64,000 nucleotides of DNA. It comes from Hydractinia symbiolongicarpus (taxonomy: Eukaryota > Cnidaria > Hydrozoa > Anthoathecata > Hydractiniidae). A program made the position numbers and the translations under genes. The DNA lies in NCBI RefSeq assembly GCF_029227915.1, contig NC_079880.1, positions 21,080,501 to 21,144,500 on the forward strand, read 5' to 3'. The notes below the pieces were generated by a model. The model saw nothing but the letters and a program-made list of their open reading frames with translations, had not been told where the DNA came from and did not search any database. Below are positions 20,889 through 44,167 of this stretch, one piece after another. Positions within the stretch are counted from its first letter, which is position 1, and the number at the start of each line of letters is the position of its first letter.

Positions 20889-23800
20889 ATGATTGAATTA
20901 CCTGTTAAGTTAGCAGACTATAAACTTTTCATTGTGACTGGTTTGTTGATCCTGCTTTGTTACTCTGAATTTGGTCTTTATACCTTCATCCTTGTTTTCA
21001 CCGTTACAACAGTGGTGACTTATATTTGTTACACATTGAACACACAACTTCGTCTGGATGGATTCTTCAAGTTTCTTGTGTACTTTGGAATAGGTATGTT
21101 TCATTTATTTTACAGGATGTAGATCAGCTGATACATTAAAAAAAAAACAATTATGTTGAGGTGGCAGTAACCCTTTTAAAAATCGGATTTTTTTTTCACA
21201 TAATTTGTTACAAAAGGTTATTTTCAGACTCTATATTTATATTTTTTCTGTTATAACACATTTGATTTTAGGACAATAATACTATTATCTTTCACCAAAA
21301 ATATTTAACTTCAACAATTCATCAAAAGGCTATTGTTAAAAAAATATGAATGAACAAGAAAAGTCTGCACACCGTTTTAACAGGGTTAACCCATTCATTT
21401 AAAAACAGAAGCTGATGAAAAGTAACGAGATTGTAAAAAAAGCTGGAGCTTGTAGAAGCCGATTTTTATTCTTGTTTATAATATATTTTTAAATAGAAAT
21501 TTCTGCTGACATAGCAATTTTGGTGTTAAATTAAAATCATTTTATTATGTATTAGGGCCTATATTTTTAGGAAATAGTAAAAAGAAAAAGGTATATATAT
21601 TTTTAGGAAATAGTAAAAAGAAAAAGGTATAAATAAAACACTAAGTAAATAATTCAGCTAAAAAAGGGTTACTGCCACCTTAAATGTAGTTATTACTGTT
21701 AAATAAGTATAATTCCTATAATTCCTATTCCTGCTTCGCTGCCTATGTTTTATTTCTGTATATAACAACATAATATGTCTTATATCTCAGCTCTAACATT
21801 TTTTCTTGATCAATAAGACTTTGCTAGTACACAGAGAAAGCAAAGTGCTCTAAATTTTTTTCCAAGTATGATTTTTAACTTAAGGCCAACTCAAGAAAGA
21901 TACAATTTTGTTAAATTTATTTTCAATATTTTAGCCTTTTTAGTAAATATTTTTAAGAAATAAACCAGTTTCTGTAAGAAGTTTTTGTAGGAAGTTTGTG
22001 GTTTGCGCAAAATATTTCACAGTATAAATGATTAAATTGTTTAAAAACTGCCAAACGCCACAAACAAACAAAAAAGTTAAAAAATACAAGTTCTGCAACC
22101 AGTGACAAATTTTTTAGCAGTTTTCAGAGTTGGCAAAAGCCATCAGCTCATCAATACTCTGCCTGTGAAAATTCTGTACACACACACAGGTCTACTAAAC
22201 AACCTTTAAAATTCCCTAGCCACACTTTATAAGAAATTTTTTCTTTTGGAAACAGAATTTACAATTTAGTACCACTGCACTAAACTAGTCTTGTTGTGAA
22301 AAAGGAAGTCCATTCTAAAGTTCTGCTGGATTAATAGCCAGAGGATAATAACTTCTGCTTGCATTTTTTTTATATTTTTATTTATTTATTTATTTTTACT
22401 TTTCTATGACAGCATTTACATTAGCAATTACTAAAGTCTGATCTGAATTAAAAAGGCTGTTATGTTTTTTTTAAAGAGGGCTTAAATTATATGTTATTTG
22501 CTTGGTAAAATGTGAAATTAGAGAGGGGGTATTATGAATTAAATATACTGTAAACTTTCCTGTTCTTCATGGTGGTATTATCAAAACTAAGTTTGTTATA
22601 AATTGTAACTGTGATCAGCCTTTACTAATTCAACCTAAAACTGCTGACATGACATGTTATTTGCCTTTTTCTCATCAACAAACTTGTGTTTGGCAGTTGT
22701 ATTTTGTTTTGTATTTGCATGTTCTAATACGTGAACAACAGCTGAATTAAAAGGTTATTGTTGTTTTAGGTGTACCAAAACGTGTGACAACATTAGATGA
22801 AGAGGATTACTCGAACAAAAGAAATCACAAAGGATTAAAAATATTTCCAAAGCCTATTGCTAAGATTATACAAAAATTTATTGACTCAATCATTCGAGAC
22901 TTTGTTAAAACATGGTATGAATACCTTGGCCCAGATGAAGAAGATTTTATTGCTGAAGTTCGTATTTCTTTGGAGTATATTGTAACTGAGATTTATTTGC
23001 AGTTGGAAAAAGCGAATATTCATGATGCTACTGTTAATTTAATCCGAATGTTTCAATGGCATATTAAAGTGTTTGATGATTTTCGAAATATAGTGCAAAA
23101 GAAATACCCAGGTATAAGCGAGAGTGACTTTTCGACTTGTATTACGGAGCTTTATGAAGAGGGTGTGATTAAACATATTGCAACTTACAGCAAAGGAAAT
23201 GAGATGGATTATCTAAAGACTTTACTTGATATTTTACTTTTTAAATTCCTTCCCAATGATGCATTTTCTTGTGAAGGTGGCCGATTCATGCTGAGAGAAG
23301 TTTTAGCTATACAACTTCTGGAACCGCTAGTAAAAGAATTTACAGATCCTCATTTTGTTAATGAAGCTATAATCGATATATTGGAACCTTCAGTGCCATT
23401 GTCTGTAGTAATAAAAGCTTGGAACGATGCATTGAAAGAAATTGAAAACGAAGAAGAATCATTTGAAGTTATTAGCGTTTCTAAAGCTCCTCTTGAAGAC
23501 ACAATCGAAGAGAGTGACAAGGGTGAAATGAAGGCTGTAAAACCTGCCTCAACTTCTGCCAGGAAAAAGTCTCGAAAGGAGAATGATAAAGAACTAATTC
23601 GATTTGATAACTTAGATAGAAGCATAACTTCAGCTCCAGTGTATGGTTCAAAATCAGCACGGGATCATGAGATTAGAATTAAGAAGCCTCGTAAAACCAA
23701 AAAATCTTCAGTAAGAGACAGCACAAGAAAAAATATGACAGAGCTTGATGATAGTGGCAACACATCAAGAAGTTTATCAAAGGAAAAATCGCTGCATATT

Positions 23801-26800
23801 GCTTCAAATAACCAAGAAACATGGGATGTATGTCCTCCATCTTCCGCTAAGATTTTTCGCAAAAATAGCTTCCTTGAAATGCCTCGAAAGCAAGATGAAA
23901 TCTCTGAAAAATTGAAGGCTAAGGTTAAGTCAATTCGTCCAACATTACCAACTTCTTGTCTTAACACCTGTTCACAAGGTGCCAGTCACAGTGACTTTCA
24001 AGCCTCAAATATCACAGTTATTGAGGCGGTGCCCATTGTAGATGCAACTAAAAAAATACAAACTTTATCAGCTCAAGATAACAAAATGGATCCAGTTTTA
24101 AAGCCTAAGGATGAAGTTGTGAAAATTCATAGTTCAGGTACTGATGGGGCATTTTATGAAGTAGCCCCATCATGTCCCACATGTATAGAAATGACATTGC
24201 TGGCTAGCCCATTTGAAAATGATAGAGCACAAATGCTACTTAATCCAAAAGATAAAGTGATTGAACATGAATGTGGATTAAATGGAGAACATTATTATTA
24301 TGCAGAAACAGAAACTGAATCAAATAGTTATGAAGCTCTAGATGACCAATCGTTTGCTTCTTGCTCTGATTCAACAGAAGATTATTCGGATCATAGCTAC
24401 AGTTCGGGTACACTGCTAGCTTCTGCAGAAACTATGGAAAGTAGTGTGAATTACATTCCTGAAGAAGTAGATGTTCAAAGCGATAGTTATGATATTTTGT
24501 CCTCACTTTCCGGGCATTCAAACAATTCTGGCAATTTGAGTGATAATTCTTTGAGCTTTGATGACATTGAAGATATTCAGGGTTTGCCTAAAATACATCG
24601 GACTGCTTCTGTTGTTACTTTCAAAACTGCTTTTGAGCACAGTTTTTCCTCCCATAAAAATGATGATGTATTTACAGAAAAAAGAAAAAAATCTTCAAGC
24701 TCCTCTAATAAATTTTTTAAACTTTTTAAAAATGGATTGCCTTCTGCCACAAAAAATAAAAAAACAAATCATAAAGATAAAAGTAAAAGACACCAAAGTA
24801 AAGCTTCACGTCAAAACAGAAAGAAAAAGGGCATTTTTAAAGGTAATCGCACTCAGTCCGGCGATTTTACTCACCTTGAGACATCCTCCATTTCTACATC
24901 TGTTACAAAATTTAACAGCCTTCCGGACAATGAATCTAGTATGAACGCACCTGACAGTTTTGTTGAGAATTTCATTGAAGAGGCTTTAGAAGTTGAAGAA
25001 GGCGAAGAATATTTTGATGAGTATGCACCTTGTGGTCATAATTCTACAAATGCTCAACCATTTGTTGATCCTTTATCAAAGGCAATTGAAGTAACTCAGA
25101 AAGATTTACCGCTTGAGTCACGATCAGTTAAGTCTGCAGAATTCGTTGATGAAAAAGTCAGTGTAAAAAAAGATGACAATGTATTTATTCCTGTATTTGA
25201 GGGAAATGTTGTGATGCCACATCCGAGTAAGATACCTGCAGCTTGGTCATATCCAATTCAGATGATATCTATACCATCCACAGAAGTTGCATCTGAAAAG
25301 GGATGGGAGCCTGGTATCAATAAATATACCCTGTACAACATTCACGTAAGACTTAAGTTTTTTTAAATTCTATCTAAGAATTTTTTTAAACTTAACCAGT
25401 TAACCTTAACCATGTGAGATATGTAAAGTTTATGTGATAAACGATTGGTTAGGATTTAAACTACAAGTAAATTCGAAGTTTTCAAAAGTTTTAAACATGC
25501 TATCACACACTACGATTTTTCTGCTTGATTGTGACCATGAATTTGGTAACATTCAAATGTAATGGCAAACGTTATAAACAGACTAAGATTTTCCCATAAA
25601 TGTAAAACAACAACTACCTTATTAATTTTTAATGTACTGCATTGTTTTTACTACTGCGTAATTTTGTTTAAAAATACTTCTTCTAGTATGATATTCGCAT
25701 TTGGCCTGACATTTACCAAAAGCAGTTACGTGAAGCTGGTAGTCAGAAAAGCCTTACTCAAAATGAGGCTACTTCTATGGACTCTGTGCCATTAATTAGA
25801 GAAATTAAAAGAAGATACAGGTATGTATGCTTATCATGAGTTGTGTTTGTGATTTGCAAACCTCATTTCTGTTTTCAATAATAGCAACAGATGCATTAAG
25901 AGAAGAAATGCTTGGCAGATAAAATGGGGAAAAGAATTTAAGTTTGTGAATATGACTTTGAAAATTGTGAAAAAAAGAGAAAAAACATTGCAAATGTGCA
26001 CATGTTTATGAAGATTGTGGAATGCTAATCCCAAATAGCTATTGTTTTCCTTATAATTCTATTTATCAACGGACTAGAAGTAAGATAAAATGCGAGGTAA
26101 AAAATTCTTCATGCTTGCTGAAAAATACAGAGTTAAGTTTGCGAATATAAGGCAAATTTGCAAACATTAATTTGCCTCCACATTCTTTTCTTCTGATTAA
26201 TTAGGATGTTGAGAAAAATTCAAATAAAATGATAAAATAGTTTTTTGATGTCTGTATATGCAAGTAAGGAAGTTCAAATTAGGTCTGTTAAACACACATT
26301 GGACAAATTTCCTAAGTAGTTTTAGATAGACTTTTAGTTAATTCTGAAGAAATTAAAAACTTCTTGGAAGAGATAGGGGTGCTTACTTGTTTGAACGCAA
26401 TGATTTATAATAATTTTTAATGAAATGGACTTTTATGTTTTTAAAAAGATATATTTATGTATTTGAATAATTATTTTCTTTTTATTTGTACCTTCTAATA
26501 TTGTATTAATTTAATTAATTGGCTGAAATGAGATTTTTGGCCTGGATTAGTTTAAGTGACAAGACATTTTTCACCTAACTTGGCATGGATTTAGGTGGTG
26601 ATTAATTGAAAATTGCATTAGGTTTCTAGTTATAGATAGTAAAATTAGCAAGAAAATTTTATAACTCACTGTTTCAAGTATTAGCACGACTTTAATAACT
26701 GCATTATCAAAAAATTATCAAAATTATTTTCTTGATAATCAATCAATGCATTACATGGATATTTAGCTGCTAAAACATCTTTCTTCTAGGGAGTTTTTGT

Positions 26801-29800
26801 TTCTACACAACCGTCTCACACATGGACACTTGGCGAAACATATGAAAGGAATCTTGCGGCCAAACCGAAGATACGCTATGCCGTTTGGTCGAATGGACCC
26901 TGATGTGATCGAAGGGAGAAGAAAGATTTTGGAAACTTATTTAGTGGTATGTTTTTGATCTTTAAATGGTGAAAGGGTTGACTGGTCATGATACATGATA
27001 CATGATGGGGTGAGGGTGGCTTGAGTGGCTGTCAATGTTTAAAATATTATTTTATTTTTGCTAGAGTTTAGTTTCGCGACCAGAATTATGCAACAGTCGT
27101 GAGTACAAAGAATTTCTTGGTTCAGTAGATCATGATGATGGCTCTGTAAAGAAGATCGGCCAAAGACAGGTAAAGTAATGTAATCATTTGAAAACCCCTT
27201 GTTTTGATGGAGTTAAAGTTAAATAAACTTAGAAAATCTGTTCTTAATACGAACGTTTTGCATGTTTTTAGCTTAACCGATATGTTGTCTGAAATATTGA
27301 CATAAGTTATGGCAATGAAAAATTTTAATTACGAAATAAATGGTTGTTATTTCCATCCATGGTTTTTTGTTCTAGACAAATTATTTTTCTTGTTGTCACA
27401 TGAATCATGCAATGAGAACTTCATCTTGTTTTTGCAGATATACAAAGAGAATGTTCAGAAAGTTGTGACAGTGACGTCAGATGGCCATGCAAGTGAGTCC
27501 TTAAAAGTAGATGAAAACTCCACTTCTTATACTTTTTTTCTTTTTATTCAGTTTATTTGTAAGACATAATACCGTAGCGACCTATGAATTGGGGTCCGTC
27601 AGCCTGTCCATACGTCACAGCTTTTCTCTGGATCCGCTCTTTAATTAATTTGTTGATTTTTGGCACAAAGTTACTTATCAATAAATGCTAAAAAGTGTCG
27701 ATACGGGATTTTTCAGTAAATAAGGTTTTTTTATGTTTGTCTACAAAATTCATTATTTCATTGTTTATGCTCATGTTTGATATTTGCGTGTGACCATTAA
27801 CATGTAGACGTGTTTATTTTGTATTGCATCTTTAACCTCTACAGTGCAATAGCGTGGTCGCCTCTGTGAAATTAAAAATTTCATTTAAAAAATGTTTCGT
27901 TTTGTTACATGGATACGTTTTTTCTTAAATTATTTAATGTATTAAAGTAATTTTTCTTTGTTCCAGTGAAGTAATGCATGGGTATGGGGGATATTTTCTA
28001 TATACAAATTTTACGACAAAAGTACAACAAATCTTCACTGGTAACCAGCTTCCTAATAGAAACGTCACAAAAGTAATCATTCAAGAAATTACTAAGCAAG
28101 TACATAAAAAAAGATTAAAACTATTATTGTCTAATGAAAATAGAGCCTTAAAAAGTATATTATAGCTTCTTAAAGCTTTATTCACACACAAAAAAATTAA
28201 TTTGATATAAAAGAGCTTAAAGAAATTGTCTATGAATTTTTTTATTCTTTTGAGTAATCCTTATTGGTTTCCCATATATGAGTATTAAAAGTTCATTATG
28301 TTAATTTTGCGGAAATGTCATCATCGATTAGATGCTTATAAACAATTGCTGGTATGAATGATAATCAGGGTAACTAAGTATTAATATCCATGTACACATG
28401 TTCAATATGTCAAACTGGATAGGTGAAAACATCTTCACCACATAACTTGATGAACCCTTAAAATAGCACCTCGTTTTTTTCTAATACATGATGTCATGCA
28501 TTAATTAGCATAATTATGAAAATTCTAAGTCAAATATCTTAAGAATTGATCAAGGTTTTCCAAAAAAAAAAAAAAAAGTTTTATAGACAACTTTTCAAGT
28601 TCTTTCACATGTAGCCAATTTATTTTTTAGCAAGGGTAAGTTTGAAAAGTAAATTAAATGTGATAGAGAGAAACACTGTAAATTTTCCGGTAAATCTCAG
28701 AAATATATTTTGTTCCAGATAATTCTTAAATCGTGTTTTTAAATTAATTTTTTTTTCTATAATGAATTTGTCTGTTGAAATAATGACCGTTCTTTTAAAG
28801 TACTTTATTGTTCTGTGGTTAAACTTTACCTGTGGTACTTGAGATACTAACATCTGAAGTAGACAGAGTGAACGTAATAGAAATTATATAAAAAAATATT
28901 ATTTTAGAACTAAAAAGAAAAAAAAGCACAACTTCTTAAGTTTTGCTTGTGTTTGAACTTAATTTTAATTTTTAATTTTACTTGCATAGGTGGAAAATAC
29001 CCAGTTGTAAAAATCCATCCGGTATCACCGTATTTTATACAGGGTTATGTCGTCCAAAGAATGTTCGGTTATTCCGAAACTGATTGCTTGGTAGGTATAC
29101 TCAAACGTTTTTTCTTTTTTAATACGAAAATGTGTAGAATTTTATTCCCATCAAAAATTATGCCGTCAAAACTTATTTATTTTAAGAATACAAGGTGTTA
29201 ACCTAATTTAGCGAATTTCGCACTTGGTTTTCCACGCAGTTTGTAAGGGATACTGGATTTCCTTTCATTATCAACATCCCCTTCTCCATTCAAGTTCAAT
29301 GTTGAAAGCAACATTCGCGCCATAGTACTCACTGTTTGAGAGAGTTTTATTATACTGTCTCTGTATTAATAATAGCCGTATTATTTTTTTCTGTCTCTGT
29401 GCAAAGTAGCGAATTAACGGCAGGCGATAATCTGAGAACTAAAATATGTACAACGGGAAAACCCTTCTATGTGCTAATGACTGATACATATAAAGTAAAA
29501 GGAAACGAGTGTATGTATACACGTTATTACAAAGAGATTAATAAGTGCTTTAAAATTTGAAAAAACTTTTACTAGTGGGGTTATTTATTACAAAAAATTT
29601 AAAAGCCGTTTTTGGCTGCTTGACAATTAACCACTGTCTTGATATGAGACAGTGTTTCCCGACACGAATTTGAATAAAGTGTTATATTTGCCGTAAATTG
29701 AAGTCACTTGAGATACTTACCGATCTGGACTAAAAAAGATTACAATTACAATATTTGGTAAATTACCCCTTCGTGATTTAAAAAAAATTACCACTTATCT

Positions 29801-32800
29801 GTTCAGTCATAGTCATTGAATAATATAAATATTATCATGTCATGAACAATCCTCTTCGTGTCTATGAAACCACATAAGAAACTTATGGTGCTAAAATCAT
29901 CAAATAAGTATTAAACACAGGCTACTAGGCTCGTCACTTACTTTTATTTTTATACAACATGTGTGTTTTTATGTATAATCCCCTTCTACGCTCGTCATCA
30001 TATCTCATTTGCTCTTAGAATTTTCTTATAAAAAATATTCCTTTAACTATTCTTTCCTCTTAATGCAGGAAAGACATTCAACCATACTCTTCACACACTT
30101 CGTGAATGAATACCATACACTGAAACCACTCTTAACAACCAACGACCATATAGTCGCAAGTTTCGAGCCCATACAGCATCCTACGTTCTATGTTCCCGAT
30201 GATTCGTACGTTAAGGACTTTTACCAGACCCTCGGTCCTAGAACTGCTGGCGATGGAGCTGAACAGGCGGAGATGGAAACAGCAGATCAGGTTTATCGCG
30301 CAGATGGTAGGTCACGTGCTGGTACAACAGCTTATGATGAGAGCAGTCATTCAATTAATATAGCAGCAAAATTCTCAGAGGTATAATATGGTTTTGGTCT
30401 GTGTTTTATTCACGTGTGTTAAACATGATGTCTACCATTTTTTTTACCTTGATAATGCGATGAAGTTGTATTTCAACATTTTCACCTGTATTATCGAGGT
30501 ACGACTTTCCAAATTTACTTTCTCGGATATTGCAGAGACTTTATATTTTTGGGAAGGAAGCAATTCACCCTCTTACAACAGTTTATTTTTGAAGTGTCGT
30601 CTCTTTTTGAAAACGAGGCTATTTCTTTAAAATTAAAAAAGGAGAAACTGTAATTGTTTTTTTCCGCCAAAAGTAAACTTGTGTTTACCAATAAGTAAAA
30701 AATTAACGGAGCTGAATGTTACTGAATGAAGGGAGAAAGTTTACAAATTGTATTTAAAATTGCCATGTGTAAGAAGAGCAAATTATAGCATACAATGGAA
30801 TGAACATTCTCTTTTCAGGAACTTGCGGCCCAGTTACACAAGGAGAAAGAAAGTTTAGCTGTAGCAATTGCAAGGGAGAAAGACCTTTATCAATCTTCAT
30901 GGCCCCTCACAGATGCTGTACTGTCTATTGCATGTCAAGCTTTAAAATCTTATGGTTCTTGGTTAACGTTTGGTCGTGTACAACAAGCTATTCTGTTCAG
31001 TTTAGGCGGAGTAATAGAGTGGTAATGCCATGTTGATATAGCATCTAACTACCTTAAATAATCCGAAAGTTTGTTTGATATGCCTGGAGGGCAGGAATAA
31101 AAGGAATTTTTCCGTCATGATTATTTTTTTTTACTTTATATACGTTTTATAGAAAAAGAACAAAATTTATCCTGAGATATCATTCAGATTGTGAATTCGC
31201 AAAAATTAATCTATACAAAAAATGCTGATTCAAATTAATCTTTATTCTTTGTTTTGTTTTTTGTCTTTGTTTTTTAATTATTTTTTTATAAGCTGTCCTT
31301 TTTTGGAGGTAACAATCTTGAACTATACTTTTTATCCAGTGTAAAAGAGAAAAAAAAGAACAAATTGAATTTACAACTCAAATTATAATAATATTTAAAA
31401 TAGTGAGAATCAATCATGCATCGTAAAAATAAACCAACGCGAAATCATTTAAAATGGCGCGAGAAATTTTACTTACCTTGTTTTTCTTGAATAAAGTCTC
31501 ATACTTAGTCCTCTCCCTGTCCTAACTCTGTAAGATAACACAACATTTTTCTAATTAGGTTGATTGGTCGCGAGTTGAACGAGGTGCTTATGCAAGAAAG
31601 GTGTTTCAAATATTTAAAAGATCTCTACCATGTTGTTTGGGATGAGCAAGACAAACTAAAAGAGTCAAAACCGGCACCAACGCAAGAAGAACGAATAAAA
31701 GTGAAAAATGAAGCTCTCCGACGTATCATGGATATCATACCAAGTTAGTGATTGGATATCTATTTGAAAATTTGAATCGATATTTTGCAAGTCATATTTA
31801 AGAAGAACTACTTTGTTTATCACTAACATAATGCCTGGCTCCCAGTTCGTTGGACCGCGGATCGAATCTCGCTCACTGCCAGGCAGTACGTTAGTGATGA
31901 ACAAAGTAGTTCTTCTTCAATATGACTTACACGGATTACACTCGCCCGTCATGATCAGAGATCTGAATGGGGTGAAACATTCTCTGTTGAGACTGAAAAA
32001 ATACGGATGTGCTAAATTAGACTTTTTTGCTATGACAGTTTGGTTGTAACAGGATTTCAAATTTTCTCTTCATTTTAGAACTTGTAATGATGAGTGTGGG
32101 ACCAAACAACTACAAAAAATGCTGCAACAATTTATTGCATACTCTGCAATATCAAAGCATCAACAAGTGTGTATTTCTTTTCATGTTTGTTTGTTTATTT
32201 GCCTACGTGTTTATTTGTTATCGTGATTGCCTATATGCTTGTTGATTTCTTTGTTTGTTCTTTAATTTTTTTATTATTTATTTTTAACTTCTTAATTTGT
32301 TTGTTTGTTTACGTGTTCGCTTAATTGCTTGTTGATTTGTTTATTTGCTCTTTAATTTATTTTTAACTTTTTAATTTGTTTGTTTGTTTACGTGTTCGCT
32401 TATTTAATTGTTAATTTGTCTATTTTCATAAACTATGTACGATACCCGTTTGTGTCCGATAAAAATATGAATTCTTTTTTTTTGGAAAATAATGTCTCAA
32501 ATTTTTAATCTCAGTTTATGTTGCATGTGCTAACCCCTGCTTTGCACACAGGCCTAAAATAGTTAATAATAAAGCGATGTCACTTTTTCAAATTTAAGTT
32601 TGTCAATGTTTTGAAACCACTATCTAAAATGGAGTTCACTGATGTTTGTTTACTTACCACCGTCCCTCTTTTTAGACACGTGTTGTATGCTGCGTTGGAG
32701 CTTATTCTGTTAGAGTTGATTCCTGAATTTCAAAACGAATATCCACAATATGTGGAGACAGCTACAGCTGTGTCTGACAACACTGAAGATGGCAAAAAGA

Positions 32801-32805
32801 TTTAA
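20889..32805 (+). CDS. SNX19: sorting nexin with PXA, PX and nexin C domains (SNX19-like)
   Basis: Exons: 20889-21093, 22770-25345, 25687-25820, 26790-26946, 27065-27169, 27438-27492, 28990-29090, 30069-30380, 30819-31021, 31559-31743, 32079-32166, 32676-32805. Together they give 1417 codons with stop, and every junction keeps frame. Residues 12-68 form a membrane hairpin. About 95-265 is a PXA domain. About 270-910 is Ser/Lys-rich and probably disordered, including a basic stretch near 700. About 912-1045 is a PX domain with the phosphoinositide-binding RRYREFL. About 1225-1370 matches nexin C (SWPLTDAVLSIACQALKSYG). No RGS domain is seen, which separates it from SNX13/14/25 and points to SNX19, an ER-anchored protein that tethers endolysosomes. 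It is longer than human SNX19 (about 990 aa), mainly because of the linker. Exon 2 is unusually large (2576 bases). An acceptor-like TTTTAG lies 9 bases before the ATG. Confidence 0.85.
21567..21640. repeat. short direct duplication in intron 1 of the sorting-nexin gene
   Basis: TATATTTTTAGGAAATAGTA followed by AAAAGAAAAAGGTATA occurs twice in succession. It is simple intronic duplication with no sign of function. The rest of this 1.7-kb intron has only A/T-rich low-complexity sequence, including TTTATTTATTTATTT near 22378. Confidence 0.8.
31789..31928. mobile_element. 140-bp foldback element in an intron, with a tRNA-like B box
   Basis: Two arms of about 50 bases are near-perfect reverse complements: AAGTCATAT...AAGAAGAACTACTTTG on the left and CAAAGTAGTTCTTCTT...ATATGACTT on the right, including GCCTGGC/GCCAGGC nearer the centre. 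The loop contains GGATCGAATCTC, which fits the pol III B-box pattern GWTCRANNC. It lies in intron 10 of the sorting-nexin gene, 46 bases after the donor. It may be a MITE or a folded tRNA-derived sequence; I cannot tell which. Confidence 0.7.
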
Positions 32806-34430
32806 TAGAAATGTCTTGCCAGAGGGAAGTAAACCTAAGAACAAGGTTGCCATCTTTTTGTCACGATGCGTGCTTGTTTAAGTTCTGTCTTCTTGTAGAA
32901 ATTTCCTTACATCGAAAGTTTGAGTAGAAGTTTCAGGTTTGACGATAGAAAAATATAAAAATGTTGCAAAAGAATTCTTGATGTGTTCTGACAAATTCGC
33001 GATATATTTTTTGTATCGGTTTTATGCCATGTGTGAGTTGCTATCTTAGTTTTGGATGATCTCGTGCTCGGTTTTTTATCAACATAAAAATGGTTTGTTG
33101 AATTCTCATAGCGGAAAGTAAAATGGCGTTTTAAAACAAGTTCAATTAAATTTGTTTCAGCATGTAATTTATAAAATTATTTTTTAAATTTTTGTACGTA
33201 GAAAGTTTCAATATATACTATAAATAATTTTATCTAAAAGAGAAAATATATATGCGTATTGTTTTTTTTATTTTAAAACAACTTTGTTAACTTTCCCGCC
33301 ATTTTCTGCATTCCTTTTCACAATAATGGTATTTTACAGAATAGAATAATTTAACATCAAAACTTTACCGTCGTTTCCCTAGGCTGAATTTTTGCAAAAA
33401 GGATGTGGAAAGTTAAGCAAAATTTGTGAGGTCCACGAGAACATTTCACAACATTTAGCCATGCTGATCCTTGCTGAAGCAATTATCTCCAGCGCGTAAA
33501 CAACATCAAGAAGCATAACTTTAAGGACGGTTATTTAAACGGAGGAGAGAGGAGAGCAAAATACAAATTAATGTAGGAAGTTTTCGTGTCGTGATGTGGT
33601 AATTACAATCGTAAAAAATAAACTTCTATAGCGTGTATGTATGTATATATAAAAATATTTTTAAACAGTCTATAAGAAGATGTTTTACATAGCTTTAATG
33701 GCACCTGGGTGGTCCCGGTTTGTTTATTAACCAGATTTCGAATTTTTAATAATATACAAGTTCATAAGTTTTCATTTAACGAAAAAAAAGTTGAATCAAG
33801 TTCTGATAATCATGATTCTTCTGACATTTTTATTTTAAATTTTCTTCGCGTGTGTATCTGCAAGCACTCTTCCACGTTTGTTTCAAGTTTAACAGTAGGT
33901 AAGTGCGAAAAAATGTACAAAAAGTCAATTTTAGATCCGCGGTGGTGATTGATCAGCTTCGAAAAAAAATTTTACAGACCAGTCTGTAATTTTTAGATTT
34001 ATTCCCACGCATAGAACTTTACAGAAACGAATTTTTGTTGGTAAATCTAAATTGAAGAAATAGCATATGTTAGACAACTTTGTTTCCAGGGTATTTTATA
34101 TCTGAGACGGCTAAACACTTTCTTTAGTTTTTCTTTTTTTGCATGGTGACCACGGTCCTGAAAATCCTGTAAAATTTGCCCTGGAAATTTAAAAAAAATT
34201 TAAATATGTCCCGAAATTGCCTTTGAAAGTACACATATTGAGTTAATTTATTGCAAATAGAGACGTTCCAATTTTTCTAAACCTTAAATGTCATGGAGTT
34301 TAGATTCTAATATTCCGTGGCCAACATAGTTTTACAACAAGCCTTTGACAGGTAGCTATGTCGTTTAGTTTATACTACTGTTATACCTATTTTTAAAAAG
34401 GAAGCAAAGGGACTTTGCCCTAAGGAGAAC
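32806..34430. other. convergent intergenic region between sorting nexin and EGF gene
   Basis: The two genes face each other, so this holds both 3' UTRs. I see AT-rich sequence, oligo-A/T and TATATATAAAAATAT-type simple repeats near 33640. An AATAAA at about 33617 could be a polyadenylation signal for the sorting nexin. The open frame at 33709-33948 has no family features. Confidence 0.45.
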
Positions 34431-34435
34431 TGACA

Positions 34436-34530
34436 TAGGCAACATCGTTCCCAGGGTCTTGTGGCCCCTGGACCGCTTTTACGGAATGGAAAGGCAAAAT
34501 GCCCTGGGAAAGAGGTTGTAGCATAGGTTG
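34436..34530. repeat. foldback repeat, CTCGTCCCCAGGG family (decayed copy)
   Basis: GCAACATCGTTCCCAGGGTCTT on the left pairs imperfectly with ATGCCCTGGGAAAGAGGTTG on the right. The same ends recur at 37376-37490, 46445-46535 and about 57268-57372, with partial ends at 35501 and 38025. Confidence 0.6.
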
Positions 34531-34737
34531 CTCAAAAATAATTAGTAAAAAGATAAGCGACAGTTAAAAAATTGCCTTTCGCTTTTGATGCTAATTACAA
34601 CGTCATTTTAACAGCTCAAGACATGTATCAGAAAATGTTCTACACTTGCCGCATGACATAAGGTATGGGAAATTCCGTTATATAAACAGGCGTAACTTTG
34701 TTACCAGATCTTCGTAGCAGTGTCAATATACTACTTA

Positions 34738-44167
<9,430 letters not shown>

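Noticed and set aside
33709-33948. 79-codon frame between the converging genes
   Set aside because: No motif, no splice context and sequence composition like the surrounding non-coding DNA.
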